This document shows, piece after piece, positions 21,140-27,518 of a stretch of 37,099 nucleotides of DNA. A model generated the notes under the pieces. The model worked only from the letters and a program-made list of their open reading frames with translations, was not told the origin of the DNA and did no database searches. A program made the position numbers and the translations under genes. Every line of letters starts with the position of its first letter. Within the stretch, counting starts at the first letter, position 1. This stretch comes from a virus. Location: IMG/VR virus record IMGVR_UViG_3300009610_000057, positions 1 to 37,099 of that record, one strand, 5' to 3'.

Positions 21140-21676
21140 TTAGCGGGCGTAGCCGCGGCACACGGCGGCGACCAATCCGCCTGCCGCCTCTTCTTCGGCA
21201 CGCTTGGCCGTGGCTACCTGGACGTTGCCACCGAGGACCAGCGCGTGGGTCGAGGCGTAGATGGGCTCGCCCCCGTCCTCCGGCACGAAGTGCCAGCCCA
21301 GCGGCGTCTCGGTCGCCATGCCCTGGTGGTCCGTGCCATCCGGCGCACTGTACGTGGCAAAGTACCGTCGCGCGAGACAGGGGGCCTTCTGCACCAGGGC
21401 CTTACTCCAGCGGTGCTTGCAGCGGCCTTCCGGTGCCCGTGTGGCGTCGGGGCAGTCGCAATGCCCATTGATCGTGTACACGATCTCCGCGTTGCTGCTG
21501 CTCTGCACGCTCGCGCTGCCGTCTTCGTGCAGGGTCACGCCACCATTGAGGGCCAGCACCAGGCCGCGGTCGATGCGGGCCGCTTCGCCCGCGTAGCGCG
21601 TGCGGGCCTTGGCAGCGGCGCTACGCAGGGCGGTGTCGAACTGGACGGTCGTGATCGTGTGTGCTAACGTTGCCAT
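21140..21676 (-). CDS. SWIM zinc-finger protein (178 aa)
   Basis: ATG 21676 follows AAAGGA. The centre contains a SWIM finger (VYTINGHCDCPDATRAPEGR followed by CKHRWS: CxC..CxH), preceded by a beta hairpin (VTLHEDGSASVQSS) as in this family. The C-terminal part (GWHFVPEDGGEPIYASTHAL) is beta-rich. It resembles the N-terminal module of the large protein at 12563, so the genome has two SWIM proteins. Likely a DNA- or protein-binding early protein. Confidence 0.75.
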   Translation of the reverse strand: MATLAHTITTVQFDTALRSAAAKARTRYAGEAARIDRGLVLALNGGVTLHEDGSASVQSSSNAEIVYTINGHCDCPDATRAPEGRCKHRWSKALVQKAPCLARRYFATYSAPDGTDHQGMATETPLGWHFVPEDGGEPIYASTHALVLGGNVQVATAKRAEEEAAGGLVAAVCRGYAR

Positions 21677-21879
21677 ACTCTGGGTCCTTTCGCAGGGTCA
21701 AGGGTTGGGGTGGGGCAGGCTCTCTTTCCGGGGTCGCTTGCTCCACTCTGTATACATACATTATCGGTCATCTGTTGCTTTTTGTCAACACTACTACGAT
21801 ACATTTCCTCACATTTCTCTAGATTTATCGCAAAAAAAGGACGATACTATTGTTGTATGGTCTGTCAACAGGAGGATCT
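21677..21879. promoter_or_regulatory. Divergent control region with TGTCAACA repeats
   Basis: No gene lies in this gap. TGTCAACA occurs at 21783-21790 and 21863-21870, and ACGATAC at 21796-21802 and 21841-21847, so the two pairs form an ordered direct repeat suited to a regulator. GTATACATACATTAT near 21751 is AT-rich and promoter-like. Confidence 0.45.
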
Positions 21880-22116
21880 ATGACACTAGGAGATCGTGTA
21901 CAACTCTGGCGGGCAAAGAAAGGCTGGGGCTTGCGTGAGCTTGCCCGGCATTCTGGCGTGGATGTCTCGCTGATTAGTCGTCTGGAAAGTGGCGACCGGC
22001 AAACCATCTCGCTCGATGCGGCCATGAAATTGGCTCGTGCCCTAGGGATATCGCTGGATTATCTGTCTGGAATGTATGAGGAAGAGAGGGAGCCTGAGAC
22101 GGCTGGCGTAGCGTAA
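21880..22116 (+). CDS. Small XRE-family regulator (78 aa)
   Basis: ATG 21880 is preceded by AGGAGG with a 5-base spacer. Nearly the whole protein is an XRE helix-turn-helix: LGDRVQLWRAKKGWGLRELA, then RHSGVDVSLISRLESGDRQT and ISLDAAMKLARALGISLDYL. The short acidic tail (MYEEEREPETAGVA) has no extra domain. It is the third such regulator in 2.3 kb and lies upstream of the HNH gene, so it may control that plus-strand operon through the TGTCAACA sites just before it. Confidence 0.82.
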   Translation: MTLGDRVQLWRAKKGWGLRELARHSGVDVSLISRLESGDRQTISLDAAMKLARALGISLDYLSGMYEEEREPETAGVA

Positions 22117-22174
22117 CATGGGGATGCGACCCTGCGCCAGCCTGGCAATCTTTGCAGATCACGTGGAGAGAAGT

Positions 22175-22582
22175 ATGCCATCATTGCGGGAACTTGAGCA
22201 AGCTTTTTGGGCGAAGGTCCGTCGGTGTCGCCATGGGAAGACATGCCGGCGTTGTTGTTGGGAGTGGCAAGGACCATTCTCTCGTCAGGGCTATGGCGTA
22301 TATTTTATTGGCTCTCCTGTCCATGCACATCGATTTATCCTTGAAACGTTGCATGGCGCTTTGATCTTAGGGAGATTTGTCGTGCGCACCGCTTCTGATG
22401 GAAGCATGCTCGTCTATCGTGAGGGGGGTGGATGTTTTTGTGTCATGCATCATTGTGACAATCCTCCCTGCGTCAATCCTTCGCATATACGTCTTGCTAC
22501 CTATAGTGATAATATCCGCGATGCCATCCAGAAAGGCCGCTGGCATAATGGGCGTATGCCGAAGGAGACGCCTCATGCCTGA
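22175..22582 (+). CDS. HNH homing-type endonuclease (135 aa)
   Basis: ATG 22175 follows GGAGAG; a longer frame from 22118 lacks a ribosome site. The N-terminus (FWAKVRRCRHGKTCRRCCWE) is a Cys-rich zinc-binding start. VHAHRFILETLHGALIL leads to the HNH core CVMHHCDNPPCVNPSHIRLA, with the usual HxCdNPpCvNPxHl pattern, then YSDNIRDAIQKGRWHNGR. The protein is the intact relative of the split gene at 23140: both share FW.KV..C.H...C.RCCW and the ALIL strand. Typical free-standing phage HNH nuclease; it cuts unoccupied alleles in relatives. Confidence 0.85.
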   Translation: MPSLRELEQAFWAKVRRCRHGKTCRRCCWEWQGPFSRQGYGVYFIGSPVHAHRFILETLHGALILGRFVVRTASDGSMLVYREGGGCFCVMHHCDNPPCVNPSHIRLATYSDNIRDAIQKGRWHNGRMPKETPHA

Positions 22583-22766
22583 CGACTTTTCCGCCCAGCT
22601 CGCCAGCCACGACGCCATCCTGCGCCATCTCGTCGCCCTGAACGTCAAGATGGTGGAGGCGATTGCCCGCATTGACGTGAGTATCGAGCGGCTCACGACC
22701 AACCTGGAGGTGGTGACCGCCCTGCTGCAACGCCAGCGGGATGACGAGCACCGCCATGGGAGTTAG
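22575..22766 (+). CDS. Small coiled-coil protein (63 aa)
   Basis: ATG 22575 overlaps the end of the HNH gene and follows AAGGAGA. The sequence is helical throughout (FSAQLASHDAILRHLVALNV, then MVEAIARIDVSIERLTTNLE and VVTALLQRQRDDEH). Its heptads resemble the minus-strand 8791 protein. Function unknown; probably a self-associating accessory protein. Confidence 0.6.
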   Translation: MPDDFSAQLASHDAILRHLVALNVKMVEAIARIDVSIERLTTNLEVVTALLQRQRDDEHRHGS

Positions 22767-22768
22767 CC

Positions 22769-23014
22769 ATGCCTGACGAGACGCGGATGGCCCAGATGGA
22801 GCACCGCGGCCAGCAGGTGCATGCCGTGTTCGCCCTGATTACCGAGACGCTGGCCCAGCCACGGACGCTGGCCAGCGTCGTCTGGGCCGCCAGCCTGCTG
22901 ACGCAGCTGCGCCCCGCCCTCACCACCGTGGCGCAGTGGCAGCAGTGGGGGGCGCTGGCCACGGCGCTCCTGGAGGACCTCGTGCTGGGGTATGCGCCAC
23001 CCACCGACCCGTAG
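22769..23014 (+). CDS. Small helical hypothetical protein (81 aa)
   Basis: ATG 22769 follows GGGAG. The product starts MPDETRMAQMEHRGQQ and is Ala/Leu/Thr-rich with amphipathic helices (VFALITETLAQPRTLASVVW, then ASLLTQLRPALTTVAQWQQW). No cysteine clusters or strong membrane span are present. It is the last gene before the promoter at 23028. No family is recognised. Confidence 0.55.
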   Translation: MPDETRMAQMEHRGQQVHAVFALITETLAQPRTLASVVWAASLLTQLRPALTTVAQWQQWGALATALLEDLVLGYAPPTDP

Positions 23015-23027
23015 CGCATTTTTGCGC

Positions 23028-23056
23028 TTGACACGCCGGCGCGACTCTTTTACTTT
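23028..23056 (+). promoter_or_regulatory. Promoter before the split HNH gene
   Basis: A perfect TTGACA (23028-23033), a 17-base spacer and TACTTT (23051-23056). It would start a transcript near 23063 that carries the hairpin at 23071, the HNH 5' part and the whole structured element. Confidence 0.65.
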
Positions 23057-23070
23057 GGTCTAAATAAACA

Positions 23071-23104
23071 AGCGGCATCCCATGCGCAAACACGAGATGC
23101 CGCT
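23071..23104 (+). promoter_or_regulatory. Leader hairpin upstream of split HNH gene
   Basis: AGCGGCATC (23071-23079) pairs with GATGCCGCT (23096-23104) around a 16-base loop, just after the promoter and before the ATG. The same promoter-hairpin-ATG arrangement precedes the HNH genes at 26712 and 29654. Confidence 0.6.
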
Positions 23105-23139
23105 CTGACCACTTCCCTTGCGAATGGAGCGCAACGGTC

Positions 23140-23529
23140 ATGGCGTTCGACTATTCTACCGTAGATCTGCCCCCCGTGTTTATGCGTCATGCGAGAGGGG
23201 GACGGAGCAATAGCAAACATGGCAGGGCAACGAGAAGCGTCCCGTTTTGGGGTCGCGGTGGGGCTATCGACCCTCCGAATCCTCCCACTCCCCCGCTACC
23301 AATGCTCCCAACCGACATCTCTATGGTCGAGTTCGAGCGTGATTTCTGGTCAAAGGTCTGGCAGTGTACGCATCGACACCCATGCAAACGCTGCTGTTGG
23401 CCCTGGCGGGAAGCCTTTGCGGAGGGACATCAGCCGGCGCGTCCGACCTATGGCAAGGTGTATGTGCCGCATTTTCGCAAAGTCATGAAGACACATCGGG
23501 TTGCGACTATCCTTGCACATCATCAGTGA
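23140..23529 (+). CDS. HNH endonuclease, 5' part of an interrupted gene
   Basis: The frame opens at ATG 23140 and stops at TGA 23527-23529, right where the structured element begins. The last 70 residues (FERDFWSKVWQCTHRHPCKR, CCWPWREAF, then KTHRVATILAHHQ) align with the N-terminal half of the intact HNH protein at 22175. The nuclease core itself is missing and is found at 23936-24166. The first 60 residues are Pro/Arg-rich and have no counterpart in the relative. Removing 406 bases at the junction rejoins the halves in frame and gives a 206-residue HNH protein. As it stands, translation yields a 129-residue truncated product without catalytic residues. Confidence 0.75.
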   Translation: MAFDYSTVDLPPVFMRHARGGRSNSKHGRATRSVPFWGRGGAIDPPNPPTPPLPMLPTDISMVEFERDFWSKVWQCTHRHPCKRCCWPWREAFAEGHQPARPTYGKVYVPHFRKVMKTHRVATILAHHQ

Positions 23530-23935
23530 CCTCCGGGATACCCCAGCCAAGCCTCAAGGCTTGGCTGGGGAGGAAAGGAGGTTGCCTCGCAGAGGCAATT
23601 CCTCGTGTGCCGTAGGCACATCTGTGTTGCATAGGTTACAAAACACTAGATACACTTTCTCTACAAGCTAAAGGCACTCCTTCGGGAGCTTCACGGTTGG
23701 GCTTGTGGTGGTTCTTCGACAACTGAGCTAGGAGGTTCCCTTGAGAACCGTTCAAGGGGGAAAAGTTCAACGTCAGTACCTCCGTACTGTACATGTCCAG
23801 GGCCGAGTCAACGGTCCTAACGGAGAGAGGTACTCTCTCTAAGGTAACGCATCGACGCGGGCTACCCTCGCGGTCGTGTAAGTCAGTTACAAGCTCCGCC
23901 CAGATCGCTTCTTAGCGATTGGGGGGAGTGCTGAC
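23530..23935 (+). ncRNA. HEARO/omegaRNA-like structured element without nuclease ORF
   Basis: This 406-base insertion holds no gene but is packed with perfect stems. An outer ACCTCC/GGAGGT (23529-23534 with 23577-23582) encloses a 13-bp hairpin (23541-23570). Next come TTGCCTC GCA GAGGCAA (23582-23598), TGTGCC GTA GGCACA (23606-23620), CTCC TTCG GGAG (23677-23688), CCCTTGA/TCAAGGG (23738-23758) and CAGTAC CTCC GTACTG (23774-23789). The 3' half has AGAGAG GTA CTCTCT (23824-23838), CGAC/GTCG (23853-23876) and a three-part 3' stem closed by GTCAG/CTGAC (23882-23935). It starts immediately after GTGA. As I recall, HEARO RNAs (guide scaffolds of IscB) are reported to sit after ATGA or GTGA and can lack the ORF. 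A group I-like self-splicing element is the main alternative, since the junction also fits T|G...G splicing. Confidence 0.6.
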
Positions 23936-24166
23936 GCCCTGATCTTGCCCTTTGGGAGGGGCTTGCATCTATGCCACCTCTGCGCGTTTCCTCCCTGTTG
24001 TAACCCACGACATCTTGTCCTTGGCACGCCGTATGACAATCTCAGTCGTGGCCCAGAACGCATCCACGGACGCCTTTCAGGGCTCCGCGGTCCGATCCAT
24101 CTGCCAAATGGCGTGGATATTATGATTAACTATCGTGTCTTGCGACGGTCTGAACTTTTCTTTTGA
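23936..24166 (+). pseudogene. HNH endonuclease, 3' part of the interrupted gene
   Basis: Directly after the element the frame GCC CTG ATC TTG CCC resumes and encodes ALILPFGRGLHLCHLCAFPP followed by CCNPRHLVLGTPYDN and GRLSG, the classic HxC..PPCCNPxHL..GT..DN core of HNH_3 nucleases. The ALIL strand matches the intact relative at 22175. There is no ribosome site; the only nearby starts are TTG or internal codons. Separate expression is therefore unlikely unless the RNA is spliced. The tail (PIHLPNGVDIMINYRVLRR) ends at TGA 24164-24166. Confidence 0.75.
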
Positions 24167-24413
24167 CATAGACGAAAGGGTTCCATAAAATTGCCTCCGT
24201 GCAGTAGTCTATCTGGTATAGCATAGTTTATCTATGACTATGGCGGATGGCTGCTGCATTTTCTTTTTGTAGCCACTCCCTACCAGATAGCCTTCCTGTA
24301 CTGCTCCCAGGACTCTCAGATAGACAACCGCACCCGCCGTGTGCCGCCTCACCCTCGGCACACGGATGGGGGATCACACCATGCCGGACGGGCTATAGTA
24401 GTCAAGGTAGCTT
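24167..24413. promoter_or_regulatory. Terminase upstream region: inverted repeat, hairpin, promoter
   Basis: No gene lies in this gap. CTATCTGGTA (24209-24218) is repeated inverted as TACCAGATAG (24281-24290), with TGGTATAGC as an extended -10-like box inside the left arm. A second hairpin, CCGTGTGCCG (24337-24346) with CGGCACACGG (24356-24365), has a 9-base loop. Such paired structures just before terminase could be a packaging (pac) site, a terminator for the upstream operon, or both. Confidence 0.5.
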
Positions 24414-24776
24414 ATGCCACGCGGCGGCTCGCAACCCGGTCAGCGTCGTGGGGGCCGTGCCAAAGGCACCCGCAACAAAGGGACCATCAAAAGCCAGGCG
24501 GAGCTGTGGGCCTATATCGAGCAGCAGGTGGCCACAGGCAAGAAGGCCAATCCGTTTCAGGTGCTGGTGGATACGATGGTGAGCAGCCGTAAACCTGCCC
24601 TCAAAATCGCCTGCGCTACTGACCTTGCTGACCGCCTCCTGCCCAAGCTGAAAGCCATTGAACACACGGGGGCGGGGGGTGGGCCGATTGACTACCGCGA
24701 GGTGCCGGCAGCCGAGCGCCAACGCCTCATTACCGCCCTGCTGGCGAAAAGGAACGGCCATGTGGTCGCGGGATGA
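24414..24776 (+). CDS. terS: Terminase small subunit
   Basis: ATG 24414 follows AAGG. The 120-residue protein starts with a basic Gly/Arg-rich tail (MPRGGSQPGQRRGGRAKGTR) typical of small terminases. A helical body follows (SQAELWAYIEQQVATGKKAN, then PALKIACATDLADRLLPKLK), with an oligomerisation-like end. It recognises phage DNA and loads the large subunit. It overlaps the large subunit gene by 17 bases. Assignment rests mainly on position and character; the family is weakly conserved in sequence. Confidence 0.72.
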   Translation: MPRGGSQPGQRRGGRAKGTRNKGTIKSQAELWAYIEQQVATGKKANPFQVLVDTMVSSRKPALKIACATDLADRLLPKLKAIEHTGAGGGPIDYREVPAAERQRLITALLAKRNGHVVAG

Positions 24777-26238
24777 CGAGGCCGCCCTGGCGGGGCTCCT
24801 GGTGGCCGACGACGCCGAAACGTCGACCGGCCGCCTGTGGACGGTCTTTCCCGACACCGGCCCCTACGCCCGGCAGCACTACGCCAAGCACCTGCACTTT
24901 TTTGCCGGAGGGCAGGCGCACCGGGAACGCCTGTTCATCAGCGCCAACCGGATCGGCAAGACGCGCGCCGCGTGCTACGAGCTGGTCCTACATCTCACCG
25001 GCCTCTATCCCGCCTGGTGGGAGGGCCGGCGTTTCGAGCATCCTGTCCGCGCCTGGGCCGCGGGGACCAGCAGCAAGAAAGTGAAAGAAATTCTCCAGGA
25101 AGAATTGTTCGGGCCGATCGGCGAGCAGGGCACCGGGATGATTCCGGCCTCGCACCTCCTGCATGTGACCAGGGCCGCGGGCTCGGTGGCGGACCTCATC
25201 GACAGCGCCCAGGTCTATCACGTCTCCGGCGCCGCGTCCCAGCTCACCCTCAAATACTACGAGCAAGGCCGCGCAGCGTTCGAGGGCACCTTCCAGGATG
25301 TCATTGTGGAAGATGAGGAACCGCCGCTGACCATTCATGCCGAAAACGTCTTGCGCACCATGGATACCACCGGCACGGGGGACCACAACGGCCTGGTGAT
25401 GACCACGTTTACGCCGCTCGAGGGCCTGTCCGAGACCGTCATGCATTTTTTGCCGGACGGGCAGATCCCCGAGGCGCCGGCGCAGGGGGGGAAGTACATC
25501 GTCAATGCGACGTGGGACGATGTGCCGCACCTGGACGCGGCGACGAAAGCGGATCTGCTCGCCACCATCCCGCCCTATCAACGTGAGGCCCGCAGCCGGG
25601 GGATTCCGGTGCTGGGCGCCGGGGTGATCTACCCGGTGGCCGAAGACGATTATCTCGTCGACGACTTCCAGATCCCCAAGCACTGGCGCCGGGCCTATGC
25701 CCTCGATGTCGGCTGGAACCGCACGGCGGCGCTGTGGGGCGCCTATGATGCGGAGCAGGACCGCTGGACGCTGTACCACGAGCATTACGGCTCGCATGCG
25801 GAGCCGAGCATCCATGCCCGGGCCATGCAAGCCCCAGGCGCCTGGATTCCGGGCGTCATCGATCCGGCGGCCCGGGGGCGCTCGCAACGCGATGGCCGCC
25901 AGCTCATGCAGGAGTATGTGGACCTGGGCCTGCATCTGACGGAAGCGCAGAACGCGGTGGAAGCGGGGCTCTATAAGGTCTGGGAGTTGCTCTCGACGGG
26001 CCGGTTGAAAGTCTGTCGGTCGCTGTCCAATTGGCGCAAGGAGTGCCGGCTGTACCGCCGGGATGAGCGGGGGAACATCGTCAAGAAAGACGATCACCTC
26101 ATGGACGCCATGCGCTACCTCGTGATGAGTGGGGGCGAGGTGGCGCGCGTGGAGGCGCCCGGCCCCGTGGTCATGCCCCAGATGCCGCAGGGGCCGCCCT
26201 GGGCCCGGGAAGCGTTCTGGAGGCAGCATGCCCGCTGA
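24760..26238 (+). CDS. terL: Terminase large subunit (ATPase-nuclease)
   Basis: ATG 24760 after AAAGGA gives 492 residues. The motor has a Walker A variant SANRIGKT (61-68), as in T7-like enzymes, and Walker B DVIVEDEE with the paired acidic residues. Coupling motif candidates lie near MTTFTPLEG. The nuclease domain has the RNase H-type start ALDVGWNRTAALWGAYD (around 312), a second acidic site (GVIDPAARG) and a late HLMDAMRYLV. It packages DNA into the prohead through the portal at 27488. The 3' end overlaps the next small gene by 11 bases. Confidence 0.92.
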   Translation: MWSRDDEAALAGLLVADDAETSTGRLWTVFPDTGPYARQHYAKHLHFFAGGQAHRERLFISANRIGKTRAACYELVLHLTGLYPAWWEGRRFEHPVRAWAAGTSSKKVKEILQEELFGPIGEQGTGMIPASHLLHVTRAAGSVADLIDSAQVYHVSGAASQLTLKYYEQGRAAFEGTFQDVIVEDEEPPLTIHAENVLRTMDTTGTGDHNGLVMTTFTPLEGLSETVMHFLPDGQIPEAPAQGGKYIVNATWDDVPHLDAATKADLLATIPPYQREARSRGIPVLGAGVIYPVAEDDYLVDDFQIPKHWRRAYALDVGWNRTAALWGAYDAEQDRWTLYHEHYGSHAEPSIHARAMQAPGAWIPGVIDPAARGRSQRDGRQLMQEYVDLGLHLTEAQNAVEAGLYKVWELLSTGRLKVCRSLSNWRKECRLYRRDERGNIVKKDDHLMDAMRYLVMSGGEVARVEAPGPVVMPQMPQGPPWAREAFWRQHAR

Positions 26239-26455
26239 CACCCCCCTGCTCACCGTGCCGATGTCCCCGGGGGTCTGGTCCCATCCTCACTTGCGCTGGT
26301 GGGCCACGTGGCTGCGTGTGCACGGCTACCGCGGCCGCTTGCCGACGTGGGCCGTGCGGCGGTGCTGGTGTTGGTGGCCAAACGAGATCTGTGATTGCCG
26401 TATGTATAGGGTCCTGTGGACTGACAAGGAGGGTTTTGATGCCGGCGAAGAGTAA
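26228..26455 (+). CDS. Small Trp/Cys-rich protein (75 aa)
   Basis: ATG 26228 lies within the last bases of terL and follows GGAGG. The product is unusually rich in Trp, Cys and Arg (SPGVWSHPHLRWWATWLRVH, then PTWAVRRCWCWWPNEICDCR). It has a possible metal site in CWCWW...CDC and an acidic end. It overlaps the next gene by 17 bases. The ribosome site and tight packing support it, but composition is odd and no family is recognised. Confidence 0.5.
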   Translation: MPADTPLLTVPMSPGVWSHPHLRWWATWLRVHGYRGRLPTWAVRRCWCWWPNEICDCRMYRVLWTDKEGFDAGEE

Positions 26456-26618
26456 AGCACAACAGGCGTATATGGCGATCCAGTTGGAGAAGAAACGGGC
26501 TGGCAAGAAGACGGACGTGGAGATGAGTGCCGCGCAACTGGAAGACTTTGCGGCGACCAAGACCAAGAAATTGCCCGAGAAGGTGAAAGCGAAGAAAGGG
26601 TCGAAAACGAGTTACTAA
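26439..26618 (+). CDS. DUF3008-like small basic protein (59 aa)
   Basis: ATG 26439 follows AAGGAGGG. The start MPAKSKAQQAYM is the hallmark of DUF3008 proteins ('MPAKSKAQQ.fM'). A Lys-rich helical body with a DVEMSAAQLEDFAAT segment and a Lys tail follows. These proteins are common in phages near terminase or portal genes; their role is unknown, though DNA binding or head association fits the charge. Confidence 0.75.
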   Translation: MPAKSKAQQAYMAIQLEKKRAGKKTDVEMSAAQLEDFAATKTKKLPEKVKAKKGSKTSY

Positions 26619-26629
26619 GACTAGGGGAA

Positions 26630-26705
26630 AGTGGTATACTTAGCGAGACGTACCGCGCTGTGAACGCGATACGCCCCTCGCCCTACACACGACTAGCTAG
26701 GAGTC
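26630..26705 (+). promoter_or_regulatory. Extended -10 promoter and hairpins before HNH gene
   Basis: AGTGGTATACTTA (26630-26642) is identical to 29571-29583, also before an HNH gene, and contains an extended -10 (TGGTATACT). A stem GTACCGCG/CGCGATAC (26650-26672, one mismatch, 7-base loop) follows. GACT/AGTC (26691-26705) loops around the AGGAG ribosome site and could mask it. Confidence 0.65.
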
Positions 26706-26711
26706 GCACGC

Positions 26712-27518
26712 ATGGTTACGACAAATGTACCAGATCCCGCTCTGTTCGAGTTACAGCAAATTGGTGGGAACCGCCGGCGCAAGGTCTATCTCTGCCCTGC
26801 CTGTCAGACGCCCTTTTCTCGCCGTGCCAATGAATGCGGCTGCTCGCCGGCGTGCCGCCTGTTCATCCGTTTCTGGCGCTACGTTACAAAGACAGAGACG
26901 TGTTGGCTGTGGACAGGCGCGAAGGTCACAGGGACAGGCTACGGCTGCATCGTTATGCCCAATCGTAGTTCTTACATGGCGCATCGATTGTCCTATGCAT
27001 GGCATGTGGGTCCCATCCCAGACGGATACGTTATTGACCACCTCTGTCAGGTCAGGAATTGTGTCCGGCCTGAGCACCTGGAAGCGGTTACGAATGCAGA
27101 AAATCTCTTACGGGGCAATGGGGTCTGTGCGCTCAACAAGCGCAAAACCCATTGTAAGCGCGGCCATCTGCTGGATGAGGCCAACATTTCTGTGCCGCCG
27201 CAAGGGGGTCGTGCCTGTCGCCAGTGTAAGCGCGAGTGGGACAAGGAGAGGCGTGAAGGCCAGCGTGCGGCCATGTTCGCCGCTGGGTGGGTGGATGCGC
27301 GGACGATACGCATTACGCACTGTCAACGCGGCCACCCGTTTGATGAGGCGAATACCATCTGGTACAAAACCCGCCGGCGTTGTCGCACCTGTCACAATGC
27401 CCGTGCCCGTGACTATACCGCACGCAAACGTGCCGCCATGGTCCGTGGTGAGCAACTCGCGCTCTTTGCGCCAGCGCAGGAGAGCCAATGGCTGAGAGTA
27501 CCACCCTTGCGCCGTTGA
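26712..27518 (+). CDS. HNH homing endonuclease with two CxxGH fingers (268 aa)
   Basis: ATG 26712 lies after a stem-looped AGGAG. An N-terminal zinc site (CPACQTPFSRRANECGCSPA) is followed by the HNH_3 core: ETCWLWTGAKVTGTGYG, AHRLSYAWHVGPIPDGYVID, then HLCQVRNCVRPEHLEAVT and NAENLLRGN. Two near-identical treble-clef fingers follow (CKRGHLLDEANI...CRQC and CQRGHPFDEANT...CRTC), which probably bind the target. The gene sits between DUF3008 and the portal gene and overlaps portal by 31 bases. It has its own promoter, as expected for a free-standing mobile nuclease inserted in the head operon. Confidence 0.9.
   Translation: MVTTNVPDPALFELQQIGGNRRRKVYLCPACQTPFSRRANECGCSPACRLFIRFWRYVTKTETCWLWTGAKVTGTGYGCIVMPNRSSYMAHRLSYAWHVGPIPDGYVIDHLCQVRNCVRPEHLEAVTNAENLLRGNGVCALNKRKTHCKRGHLLDEANISVPPQGGRACRQCKREWDKERREGQRAAMFAAGWVDARTIRITHCQRGHPFDEANTIWYKTRRRCRTCHNARARDYTARKRAAMVRGEQLALFAPAQESQWLRVPPLRR

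Noticed and set aside
23189-23488. Alternative frame overlapping the HNH 5' part
   Set aside because: The 23140 frame aligns with the HNH relative at 22175; the alternative frame has no similarity to anything recognised.
23800-23850. Fragment of 23S rRNA (ACGGTCCTAA ... AAGGTAACG resembles the helix 69-71 region)
   Set aside because: The match is short and split by a hairpin; surrounding bases do not match rRNA, so it is probably coincidence or a local RNA motif.
23530-23935. CRISPR array or tandem repeat
   Set aside because: The stems are all different hairpins; there are no regularly spaced identical repeats.
24988-26253. 421-codon minus-strand frame opposite terL
   Set aside because: terL is unambiguous on the plus strand and the opposite frame has no domain or ribosome site.
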